Source of the DNA: Deltaproteobacteria bacterium
Lineage (GTDB): Bacteria > Myxococcota_C > UBA6777
Assembly (NCBI GenBank): GCA_002731275.1
Contig: PCBK01000195.1
Span: forward strand, 1-62,018
Reading direction: 5' to 3'
Length of the DNA stretch: 62,018 nt
Position 1 is the first letter of the stretch. Every line of letters starts with the position of its first letter. The notes under the pieces are model-generated. The model was not told the DNA's origin, did not search any database, and saw only the letters and a program-made list of their open reading frames with translations. This document shows, piece by piece, positions 1-7,519 of this stretch. Both the position numbers and the translations under genes were made by a program.

Positions 1-450
1 CCTCCTCTCGAAAGGGTTGAGAGGAGGGATGTCACGAAGTGACAGGGTGGTGAGTTTGTTGAGGCGGATGATTGCAAGTGAAGACGCAAAAAACCCACTG
101 CAATCCCGCGAGCAGAAGAGAATCCAAGGATATGGCTTGCTATATCCGCCTGAAAGATGGGGACGAACGAGTGGAGTCAGGGGAGTTTGCGGAGACACAA
201 GTGCAACGTCCGCTGGATCAGAAATCTAGTATCCCCCGTATCTACCGGTATATTGGTCCCTCCTCTCGAAAGGCTTGAGAGGAGGGAAGAGCCGAAGGCT
301 CAGGGTGGAGAGTTTGTTGAGGCGTATGTTGCAAAGCGCACGGAGCAAACGTCCTCATAGGACGCTTTGCTTTGGACGCAAGTGCAACGTCCGCCGGATC
401 AGCATTCTAGAATCTCCCGTGCATATCGGTCCCCCTACTCTTTTCTCCCC
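1..450 (+). repeat. Left tandem array of the ~258-bp intergenic repeat
   Basis: One full unit and a shortened second unit. Each begins with a hairpin whose arms are CCCTCCTCTC and GAGAGGAGGG (1-28, first base outside the window, and 258-286). Behind it come a small variable hairpin (e.g. GAGCCgaaGGCTC), a conserved GTTTGTTGAGGCG segment, an imperfect palindrome around GGATATGGCTTGCTATATCC (first unit only), and a conserved GCAACGTCCG block. The same unit occurs on the opposite strand at 61241-61788. I see no gene here; open frames across it are repeat-derived. Confidence 0.85.
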
Positions 451-465
451 GAAAACCCACTGGGA

Positions 466-1683
466 TTATGAAGTATAATCAAGGCCAGCCGTTTCGCGAA
501 ATCCCATCATGACATTCATGTTTTGAATGGCTTGTCCAGCTGCACCTTTTTGGAGATTATCGATCGCAGCGTAGATCGTTGTATGGGGGAAGTTGGGGAC
601 GCGATGAAAAGACAACATCGCCGTGTTGGTCTGCAAGACTTCCTCGATCGAGGCGCGTTCACCATCGAGTTTGAGTTCGACAAAGGGTTCGCCATCGTAT
701 TGATCTTCGTAGAGTTCTTTGACTTCGCCAAAGGTCAGATCGGGAATCCTTGTCGTGAGCGCCATCTGGACACCTTTCTCTCGCGTTGTGAGTTGAGGTG
801 CGAAGAGAACCTGGTACTGTTGCTCATCATCATCCTGTTGAGAAAGAAAGGTCTCGGCACGTGAGACCTGTTCATGGAAACTCGCGCGGCGATATGGGAG
901 GGTGTCCTGTTTGAGCGGCGCGGATTCTTCTTGTGGTGACAGTGGACTTTGCAACATACAACTCGTACCAATACGAGCATTCGCGACGACAGTCGATGAC
1001 AGTTGAGAGACTGCGGCAAGAGGCGCCAACGCGATGTTCATACACGTCGCATAGCTCCCTGGAACTGCGACAAATTGCGCGTCCTTGAGGGAGTTTCGAC
1101 AGAACTCGGTCAGACCATATACGACCTCTGGCAAGCCCCAGATTTCGGGTTTCGATGAACGAATATCGAGCAAGTCTGTCTGGTGTAATTGTCCGGAGAG
1201 GTCGAGTACACGAACCCCCTTCTTGATGCAGCTAGCCATCCACTCTTCAAGTGTGTGATCTGCTCGGCAGACAAACAGGATATCGATCTCATCGAGCTCC
1301 ACATCGTTGGGATCAGAGACGTACAAAGAAGGCACACGGGGCTGTGCAGAAGACAGAATATTCCCAGCAGCCGTGTGTGAGCAAGCGAACGTAAGCTCGA
1401 CATAGGGGTGGGCTGTCAACAACTCAAGCAGTGTTGTGGCGATCAAATGATCTGCACCAAAGATCCCAACTTTTGGGATTTTTTGCTTCACGATAGGCGT
1501 TGGAAATGGGATCTTTTCGGCTGTCTTCGTCGTTGTTTCTTGTGCTGCCTCTTGTTCGTCGAGGGGGGGGATCACAGGAGAAGGTGCTACAAGCCTTTCT
1601 GCGTTTTGTTTGAGTTCATGGATGTCACGCTGCATATCGTAGCGTGTTATTTTTGTTGTCGGTTTGGCAAAAGCTTGCTTCAT
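466..1683 (-). CDS. ArgC-like protein (N-acetyl-gamma-glutamyl-phosphate reductase family), probable pseudoenzyme
   Basis: 405 aa. The fold is recognisable from the ArgC C-terminal block (KGAAGQAIQNMNVMMGF) and the VLDLSG segment. True ArgC reduces N-acetylglutamyl phosphate with NADPH in arginine synthesis. Here the key positions are changed: the Rossmann loop, normally GxxGxxG, reads GADHLIA (about residues 76-82); the catalytic Cys of PGCY is Ser (PGSYATC, residue ~210); and the usual HL of the PHL/RG segment is PQL...EKG (~297). An extension of ~70 residues with no known domain precedes the reductase fold. The start was chosen at 1683 because AAGGAGG lies just upstream; an in-frame ATG at 1746 has no such support. 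No other arginine gene is nearby. A sigma-54-type promoter lies 150 bp upstream. Catalysis is doubtful; a regulatory or structural role is inference. Confidence 0.8.
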   Translation of the reverse strand: MKQAFAKPTTKITRYDMQRDIHELKQNAERLVAPSPVIPPLDEQEAAQETTTKTAEKIPFPTPIVKQKIPKVGIFGADHLIATTLLELLTAHPYVELTFACSHTAAGNILSSAQPRVPSLYVSDPNDVELDEIDILFVCRADHTLEEWMASCIKKGVRVLDLSGQLHQTDLLDIRSSKPEIWGLPEVVYGLTEFCRNSLKDAQFVAVPGSYATCMNIALAPLAAVSQLSSTVVANARIGTSCMLQSPLSPQEESAPLKQDTLPYRRASFHEQVSRAETFLSQQDDDEQQYQVLFAPQLTTREKGVQMALTTRIPDLTFGEVKELYEDQYDGEPFVELKLDGERASIEEVLQTNTAMLSFHRVPNFPHTTIYAAIDNLQKGAAGQAIQNMNVMMGFRETAGLDYTS

Positions 1684-2018
1684 GATTCCTCCTTGGTATG
1701 AGGTCATCTCAGCAAAAACAGCACTGTATGGAGAACGTTTTTTCATGAGAACGACCTTGTCGTAAACTTAGACACACCTCGTCTTTTGACGTGAGTCACA
1801 CAAAGATTTGGTATATCTCCCCTTCTACCTTTGCAACATGCATACCAAGCATGTCATTCATCCGTCTACAAGGAAACGAGCTTCTCAGGAAAGTTGAGTG
1901 ATACTCTCACAAACAACACACGACATCACAGCTGGACACAACACCCATCTCGACACGGTCAAATACAATCCCTCTGCGACCGCATCACTTTGCGCAGACG
2001 TCGTTGAATCCGACTATA
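1684..2018. other. Intergenic region upstream of the ArgC-like gene
   Basis: 335 bp between the start of the ArgC-like gene and the end of the sigma-54 activator gene, both on the minus strand. Apart from the sigma-54-type promoter at 1832-1847 I see no gene, terminator or repeat. Confidence 0.6.
1832..1847 (-). promoter_or_regulatory. Sigma-54-type (-24/-12) promoter
   Basis: Minus strand reads TGGTATGCATGTTGCA, matching YTGGYRYR-N4-TTGCA, with exactly 10 bases between the invariant GG and GC. Predicted transcription start is near 1821, giving a ~138-nt leader to the ArgC-like gene. The neighbouring gene encodes a sigma-54 activator, which supports function. Confidence 0.6.
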
Positions 2019-3725
2019 TTAATCTCGATAGCTCATTTTATCGATGTTGTATTTTTTCATCTTTTGCAAAAGAGTGCGGCGGCTGATCCCAGCCACTTCG
2101 GCTGTTTTTGCGACACGTCCGCGTTGTTGTTTCATACAGGCGTCGATATAAAGGTACTCGTATTTTTCGAGAAGTGGCTGAATATTTTCCTTCAGGCCTT
2201 TCCCAAGATCAGGGACAAACTCCGACTGTTTAGGGGTCTCCATATACTCTTGTGCCCCCATCATCGGACCCGTCATAGGTTGCTCCGATGAGTGAACTGG
2301 ATACGCAGGGTTGAGATGTGGGTGTACTGGCGTGGAGGGAGCAGAAGCGGGAGGGGCGTGTTGTGGGAGATGTTGCTGTGGTGTGTAGGGCTGCTGTGGT
2401 GTTGGATGATGCGGAGCATAAGGCTGTTGAGGCTGTGAAGCATACATATCGCGATGAGGCGGGACTGGTGTGGGGGCTTGGGAGGCAGGCATTGGGGCTT
2501 GGGAGGCAGGCGTTGAGCTTTGGGGGATAGGTGTTGACGACTGTATATTGTTCTCTAAGAGCGGTGCTTCGTGCTCAGCCCACCGATAGAAATCCTGCGC
2601 AGTGATCGGAGAATCTCCGGAGATCAACACAATACGTTCAACAAAGTTTTCGAGTTGGCGGACATTTCCAGGCCATTCATAATTGAGCAGAGCGTCCAAC
2701 AGAGAGTCATCGATCTTGGGACGCTTCAATTCGTATTGTTCGGTGTACGTACGTGAAAAGTGCGAGAACAAAAAGAGAATATCACTTTGGCGCTCACGCA
2801 ACGCTGGGATGTCCAAGCGAATGACATTCAACCTGTAGAACAAGTCCTCACGAAACTCGCCAGTCATGACCATATCCTGAAGAGAAGCGTTGGTCGCAGC
2901 GACGATTCGGACATCGACAGTCACCTCCTCGCTGCTCCCGACGGCGCGGATCTTTCCCTCTTGCAACACACGCAGCAAACGATACTGCGCGTCCAGTGGG
3001 ATGTTACCAAGCTCATCGAGGAAAAGAGTCCCCCCATCGGCGTGCTCAAAGAGTCCTTTCTTGTTTTCAATCGCGCCCGTGAAGGTCCCCTTTACGTGCC
3101 CAAACAGCTCGGAGTCGATAAGCTCAGGAGCGATGGCACCACAGTTCACAGCGACAAAACGCCCGCTGCGTTTGGAGCGACGGTGGATCGCACGTGCCAC
3201 GAGCTCTTTCCCTGTCCCGGTCTCTCCAATGACGAGGACTGTGGCAGGCGTCTCAGCGACCTGTTCGCAGGTTTCAAAGATATCCCACATCTTCGAGCTG
3301 CGACTCTTCATCCCTTCGAAGTTTGTGCGACTGACGGGAGACTCAGCCAACTCCTGGACCTTCGGCAAAATCGTCTGGTTGGAGATCACCTCTTCGATAC
3401 TGTCAAAGATCGCGGTCGGATAGGTGTCGACAATCACGTCCTTCGCGCCGGCACGTATCAACTTGCGCACATCACTGCCAGCAGCGTTGGGGAACCAGCA
3501 GATCACATCGAGTAAAGGCCAACGACGACGAAGATTCCGAACGAGTTGACTAGGCTCAAGCTCCTCAATCACATCCACACGGAACAAAAATGCGCGAACA
3601 TGTTCAATGTTTTGGATACTTCTGATCTCATTCACACTCTCAACACTGCGAAGTTTGATCCCCAAATTTTCAAGTCCACTTGAAAACTCCCGACAGTACA
3701 ACCCTACAATCTCAACATCTTTCAC
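2019..3725 (-). CDS. Sigma-54-dependent transcriptional activator (NtrC/bEBP type)
   Basis: 568 aa. The N-terminal ~115 residues resemble a response-regulator receiver but lack the acidic pair and the conserved Lys (VDTYP instead of a KP motif), so it is probably a phosphorylation-independent pseudo-receiver. An AAA+ sigma-54 interaction domain follows: Walker A GETGTGKE (167-174), the sigma-contacting loop as GTFTGA (213-218) instead of the usual GAFTGA, Walker [11 protein letters not shown] (231-240), and [11 protein letters not shown] Pro/Gln/Ser-rich linker of ~100 residues leads to a C-terminal Fis-type helix-turn-helix ([14 protein letters not shown]). The start is GTG at 3725 with GAGG nine bases upstream. 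It activates RNA polymerase bound to -24/-12 promoters; matching promoters lie on both sides of this gene, so local targets are likely (inference). Confidence 0.95.
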   Translation of the reverse strand: MKDVEIVGLYCREFSSGLENLGIKLRSVESVNEIRSIQNIEHVRAFLFRVDVIEELEPSQLVRNLRRRWPLLDVICWFPNAAGSDVRKLIRAGAKDVIVDTYPTAIFDSIEEVISNQTILPKVQELAESPVSRTNFEGMKSRSSKMWDIFETCEQVAETPATVLVIGETGTGKELVARAIHRRSKRSGRFVAVNCGAIAPELIDSELFGHVKGTFTGAIENKKGLFEHADGGTLFLDELGNIPLDAQYRLLRVLQEGKIRAVGSSEEVTVDVRIVAATNASLQDMVMTGEFREDLFYRLNVIRLDIPALRERQSDILFLFSHFSRTYTEQYELKRPKIDDSLLDALLNYEWPGNVRQLENFVERIVLISGDSPITAQDFYRWAEHEAPLLENNIQSSTPIPQSSTPASQAPMPASQAPTPVPPHRDMYASQPQQPYAPHHPTPQQPYTPQQHLPQHAPPASAPSTPVHPHLNPAYPVHSSEQPMTGPMMGAQEYMETPKQSEFVPDLGKGLKENIQPLLEKYEYLYIDACMKQQRGRVAKTAEVAGISRRTLLQKMKKYNIDKMSYRD

Positions 3726-3928
3726 GCTTCTATCCTCTCGTTTTTGGCGTTTTCTGTATAATATAGGCTACAAAATGTATGTACACCGATGAATGAGATG
3801 TCAAGCACTCATTTACATCTTTTTTTGAGATTCCACCTTCCCCTTTATCCCCCCAAAAGAGCTGCCCCCCATGCAAAAAGGTTCCCCTCATACATTCAAA
3901 GCATGATTACACATACACTTTTCACACA

Positions 3929-3944
3929 TGGCATGTGTTGTGCA
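3929..3944 (+). promoter_or_regulatory. Sigma-54-type (-24/-12) promoter
   Basis: TGGCATGTGTTGTGCA: a full -24 TGGCAT, exact GG-N10-GC spacing and one mismatch in the -12 TTGCA. It lies 52 bp before the start codon at 3997 and is divergent from the activator gene. Confidence 0.6.
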
Positions 3945-3996
3945 AACAAAAAGATAAAAACATATTGCATGAATTTTGTGACCAAAAGGAAAGACA

Positions 3997-4869
3997 ATGA
4001 AGCAAACAAATCAACTCACCGTCATGGTACTGCCAAAGTACGATGTAAGAAAGGAGTTCATCGAGTCTCTTAGTACATATGTAAGGCATTGTTTGCAACA
4101 ATCCAAGGTGATGATCGTCCACGACGCAGAAGACGGACTCGAATCTTTTCTCTCCCACTTTCAAGGGCAATCCTCTTCAAGTAGCCCTTACTCTTACACT
4201 GACGCATACCAAACGTTTGAAGAAGTGGGAAGTAAACATCCCAAAAAAACAAAAGCCAAACGCGAAACTTTCGAGTTACAACTCGAAACAACCATGGTGA
4301 TGCTGTGTCTCGCAGCCAACAAGCGACTCACACTTGCCCTCTCGCGGCAAGACATCCCCGCACTTGGACTCTCGGGAGCTGACCTGAAGAGCATGACCTC
4401 GTCCTTTCTCAATATGGAGCGACTTGGAAGGATCGGAGGCCCACCAGAGATCGACTTCCAGGCGTTTGAACCCCTGCTCGACGGCGGTTATGTCCCCGTT
4501 CTTTCCCCCATCTGCGTGGACAAAAAGAACCGATTCTTGTGGGTACAGCCAAGCTCGATCGCACAGAGTCTCGCCACCTCAACAACAGGTGCGACCCTTG
4601 AGGTCGTATGGCAAGAGCCCATTGAGCAACGTCCTGAGCAACAAAAGGTCACGTCCAAAGAGATCGTTCAGTGGATGCGTCAAGGTACACTCCCCAAACG
4701 CCTGATTCCATTGCTACAGGCGAGTCTTGTTGCTATCGGGAGCGGCGTGAACACTGTAAGAGTGGGTTCGCTGGAAGAACTCGAAACAGACAGCGCGATC
4801 CAAATCGTCAAACAGAAACAGCCCGCCAAACACACACTTGAAGAGCCACAACTCAACGCATACTCATAG
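3997..4869 (+). CDS. Hypothetical protein, putative sigma-54 target
   Basis: 290 aa with no signal peptide or membrane segment, so probably cytoplasmic. I recognise no domain. The N-terminal ~40 residues (LTVMVLPKYDVRKEFIESL...KVMIVHDAEDGLESF) could form an alpha/beta unit; a Ser/Tyr-rich stretch and a Lys-rich stretch (KHPKKTKAKRE) follow, then a mixed helical region. AAAGGA lies about seven bases before the ATG. It is transcribed divergently from the sigma-54 activator, directly behind a -24/-12 promoter match, and is followed after 65 bp by a small membrane-protein gene on the same strand. A role in an activator-controlled response is inference; the biochemical function is unknown. Confidence 0.75.
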   Translation: MKQTNQLTVMVLPKYDVRKEFIESLSTYVRHCLQQSKVMIVHDAEDGLESFLSHFQGQSSSSSPYSYTDAYQTFEEVGSKHPKKTKAKRETFELQLETTMVMLCLAANKRLTLALSRQDIPALGLSGADLKSMTSSFLNMERLGRIGGPPEIDFQAFEPLLDGGYVPVLSPICVDKKNRFLWVQPSSIAQSLATSTTGATLEVVWQEPIEQRPEQQKVTSKEIVQWMRQGTLPKRLIPLLQASLVAIGSGVNTVRVGSLEELETDSAIQIVKQKQPAKHTLEEPQLNAYS

Positions 4870-4934
4870 CGGCTATCGCTCGACTCGACGATTGGAATGT
4901 ATGAATGTAAGAAGGGGAAAGATTTAGGAGGAAT

Positions 4935-5432
4935 ATGATGATGAAAGCACATTTTTTGGCTATTTTTCGTAACAAACGTGACTCAAAAGAATTGCTCTCC
5001 ACACTCAAAGAAGATGACACCTTACAAGGCAAATTGATGTGGAAACGACATTCAGGTCATCTCGGTACACCTGAGATGATCTTCTGGAAAAATAAAGTTC
5101 CCTCAGGACTCACTTGGGGAATGCTCCTCGGTGGGATGACAGGTGGAGCGACCTTTCTCACGCTCTCATTGTTGAGCTTGATAACTCTACACTGGACCTT
5201 CTCCATCGCTGTCGGGATGGGACTTGGATGGTTCTCAGGTGCACTCGTTGGTGGCCTCTGGAAACAACACGAGCTCGACAAAGAACTCGATCACATCGAG
5301 CAGGCCAAAGAGCAAGGGAAAACCCTCGTGAGTGTTGGTATCCTGGGCCAAAGAAACCGCGAACGCTTTGTCCAGATGGCCAAAAAACGCGATGTAGAGC
5401 TCATCCCTTACGAAGACGCCTACGCCCTGTAA
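4935..5432 (+). CDS. Small integral membrane protein, hypothetical
   Basis: 165 aa. A charged N-terminal ~55 residues is followed by two hydrophobic, glycine-rich helices (roughly residues 60-82 and 88-108, LTWGMLLGGMTGGATFL and IAVGMGLGWFSGALVGGLW), then a helical charged region and an end segment of mixed alpha/beta character (TLVSVGILGQRNRERFV). The Gly-xxx-Gly spacing suggests helix packing. No family was recognised. AGGAGG sits a few bases before the first of three consecutive ATG codons. With a 65-bp gap to the upstream gene and no terminator between, the two genes probably share the sigma-54-type promoter. Confidence 0.7.
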   Translation: MMMKAHFLAIFRNKRDSKELLSTLKEDDTLQGKLMWKRHSGHLGTPEMIFWKNKVPSGLTWGMLLGGMTGGATFLTLSLLSLITLHWTFSIAVGMGLGWFSGALVGGLWKQHELDKELDHIEQAKEQGKTLVSVGILGQRNRERFVQMAKKRDVELIPYEDAYAL

Positions 5433-5680
5433 ATCATCCTCTCACGAAACAAACACACAGACACAACCTCACCATCCCCCACAGGGCCAAGTCTCACAAG
5501 CGCTAGTTCAAGAAAAGACACAAACAAAAGGTTAGAACAGGTGCTTTGTTGAGACATTGGCATTGCTCGGACTCTCCAGCCCGAGCGTTTTCATCTCCTA
5601 CACATTTCCTCCTCAGATTCCTTTCATGACGAAAGTCACGACGCGCACCGCAAGAGCGCTACGAAACAGCAGTCGAGCTT

Positions 5681-5790
5681 AGTGGTCCTCTCGCGAAGTA
5701 AACGCACGAGTCTGATGTTGCATTTCCCCCGTAGGGTCGGGCCTTGTGTCCGACCTCGATGTTGTATGTCTTTTTCGCGAGAGGACCACT
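5681..5790. repeat. Nested inverted repeat (MITE-like)
   Basis: Perfect 17-bp terminal inverted repeats, AGTGGTCCTCTCGCGAA (5681-5697) and its complement (5774-5790), enclose 76 bp that contains the hairpin GGTCGG-gccttgtgt-CCGACC (5735-5755). No coding capacity. The inner module recurs at 5984-6004 and, in the other orientation, near 61818-61835. Confidence 0.65.
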
Positions 5791-5809
5791 TAGGCGGGAG
5801 CCAGCGAGC

Positions 5810-5925
5810 TGCTGCATAGCGCGTGGAGAGCGCAACAAAAGCGACGTAACGCATCATAGGGTTCGGGGGCTATGAACCTGAGCGGGTGTGGCCGGGGACG
5901 CGCACGCACAGCCAACCCACAAGCT
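5810..5925 (+). repeat. Modular palindromic repeat, copy 1 (degenerate)
   Basis: Contains the blocks GAGAGCGCAA, GGGTTCGGGGG and GAGCGGGTGTGG in the same order as the repeat at 49811-49897. Stems are less regular than in the other copies. Confidence 0.45.
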
Positions 5926-6282
5926 GTATCGCCTAGTATCGCTTACAATCGCAAAGACTTGCGCCTTACGTTGGCACCTACAGGGTCAGGGCTCGTGTCC
6001 GACCTCCATATCGTGCAATCCAACATACCCCTTCGGCCTCTGCAACAACACCAGCACATAGACAAACAACCACATATATGTAACGTCTTCATCCCAACAT
6101 TCAATGCAATGAGAACCAAAAAACTCTTTACCGTGTAAAAAACATCTCAAAAACTCCCAACACAGACATTAAGAGAACAAAACAACTCATTTTCCCCCCA
6201 AAAGACCTCTTGTGTCCCTCCTTCCTTCTCCCCCTCGAACACAAAACGCAAAAAGACCTATCATTCCTAACACATAGCCTCA

Positions 6283-6298
6283 TGGCATAGCATCTGCA
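6283..6298 (+). promoter_or_regulatory. Sigma-54-type (-24/-12) promoter
   Basis: TGGCATAGCATCTGCA: exact GG-N10-GC spacing, a complete -24 TGGCAT, one mismatch in the -12 TTGCA. It lies 119 bp upstream of the OmpA-type lipoprotein start. Confidence 0.5.
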
Positions 6299-6417
6299 AT
6301 ATAGTTAGGGCGTCGCAAGGATATGAGCCAAGAGACAAGAACTCATATGTTTTTGTCCCAAGATAAAGCTCGCGACATGAAAGAATGAGAATAACTCTTC
6401 ACAAAAGGAGATATGGA

Positions 6418-7170
6418 ATGAGATATTTTATTGTATGTATGTCGATGGCGGCGCTTATGTTGACAGGTTGTGCAACGACCAATCAAACCGCCTCAAAGAT
6501 CGCGAAGCTCGAAGAATCCAACCAAGAGTTGAATGAGCGTCTCAATAGACTCGCAACAGCCAAATCGCGCTGTACAGCCGCCCTCGCCGCTGATGATAGA
6601 CTTGATGAACAGAGAAGAAAAGAACTGCGTCAGGCGCTCTCCGAGATCGAATCCCTGCGCACCAACCTCCAGATGACACGTCGTATGCACAAAGAATTGC
6701 TCCGTGTCCTCGCGGTACCTATCAAAGCTGGTCGCCTCAGCGTTATCGTCAGAAATGGGATGATCACGCTTCAGATGCCCGAAAAAGTGTTGTTTGAATT
6801 GAATAAAGCCAAACTCAACGCGACAGGACGCGACAACATCCAGGAGATCGCCAATATCCTGAAGCGATACAAACAGCGATGGCAGGTCACCGGTCACACG
6901 GATACAACAGGTGAAACAAAGTATAACTGGAACCTCTCTATTCAACGTGCAAAAACCGTGATGTTCGAAATGATCAATACCGGAATGTCCCCCAAAATGA
7001 TCTCAATGGCTGGTTTTGGTGAGTTCCAACCAGTCGCACCAAACGACTCCAAAGAGCACCGTGCGCTCAACCGACGTATCGAGATTGTCCTCGTACCAAA
7101 CCTCTCACGTGTAAAGTTTGACACACAAGCCAGCGCAACAACAGGTATCTGCACGAGCAAAACATCATAG
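6418..7170 (+). CDS. OmpA/MotB-domain outer-membrane lipoprotein
   Basis: 250 aa from the ATG at 6418, chosen because AAAGGAG lies seven bases upstream and because the lipoprotein signal (MRYFIVCMSMAALMLTGC) then begins at residue 1; the lipobox is LTGC. A coiled-coil region (IAKLEESNQELNERLNRL, later EIESLRTNLQ) follows, then a C-terminal OmpA-like peptidoglycan-binding domain with VTGHTDTTG, NLSIQRAKTV, GFGEFQP and NRRIEIVL. The family anchors the outer membrane to peptidoglycan through meso-diaminopimelate. The gene is preceded by a sigma-54-type promoter and ends at a strong intrinsic terminator, so it is probably a single-gene unit. Envelope remodelling under the nearby activator is inference. 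Confidence 0.92.
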   Translation: MRYFIVCMSMAALMLTGCATTNQTASKIAKLEESNQELNERLNRLATAKSRCTAALAADDRLDEQRRKELRQALSEIESLRTNLQMTRRMHKELLRVLAVPIKAGRLSVIVRNGMITLQMPEKVLFELNKAKLNATGRDNIQEIANILKRYKQRWQVTGHTDTTGETKYNWNLSIQRAKTVMFEMINTGMSPKMISMAGFGEFQPVAPNDSKEHRALNRRIEIVLVPNLSRVKFDTQASATTGICTSKTS

Positions 7171-7519
7171 AACCTCTCTACCAAGAGTCTTTCCCGAGAA
7201 GGCTCCACACTCCAGCATGAGAGGTGAGTGACCCCACTTCTCAATTCGCGGCAGGTGCTCCCACCTGTCGCTTTTTTTTGCCCTCTCCACTTTCTTCCGG
7301 CATCCTCCAGCACTGACCCAGCTGCACAAACCACACACACACCTTGCGAAGCCAAACCATCCAGGTGGTTGATGTTTCCACAAAAATCTGCCAAGCTCCC
7401 CACGCTTTTGACACGCCACACCGCACAAGGTGTACGACCACAACACAACATCAAGGCCATTGGATCGAATGAAGAGAGTCTCTTTCTTCATCCAAAAGCC
7501 CCCATTTTTGGAGCAGGAT
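7171..7519. other. Intergenic region after the OmpA-type gene
   Basis: 349 bp holding the terminator at 7248-7279. No convincing gene: the frames here are shadows, and the in-frame upstream ATG codons at 7430 and 7469 lack ribosome-binding sites. Confidence 0.5.
7248..7279 (+). terminator. Intrinsic terminator of the OmpA-type gene
   Basis: Ten-base stem GCGGCAGGTG / CACCTGTCGC (one G-U pair), four-base loop CTCC, then eight T residues. It lies 77 bp past the stop codon. Confidence 0.9.

Larger units (their letters stand above)
5433..6417. other. Long intergenic region with palindromic repeats and a promoter
   Basis: 985 bp without a convincing gene. It contains a nested inverted repeat (5681-5790), a modular palindrome copy (about 5810-5925), two copies of a GGTCGG...CCGACC hairpin module (5735-5755, 5984-6004) and, near the right end, a sigma-54-type promoter. 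An 88-codon frame at 5872-6138 runs through repeat sequence and looks spurious. Confidence 0.6.

Noticed and set aside
1684-1746. Longer start for the ArgC-like gene
   Set aside because: ATG 1746 lacks a ribosome-binding site while AAGGAGG precedes ATG 1683.
3872-3887. Possible sigma-54 promoter for the activator gene itself (minus strand)
   Set aside because: Spacing and the -12 TTGCA fit, but the -24 box lacks TGGCA; too weak to call.
5860-5890. GGGTTCGG-like T-loop suggesting a tRNA
   Set aside because: No acceptor or anticodon stems can be paired around it; it belongs to a modular palindrome.
5872-6138. 88-codon open frame after the palindrome
   Set aside because: Runs through repeat sequence, has no ribosome-binding site and no protein-like composition.
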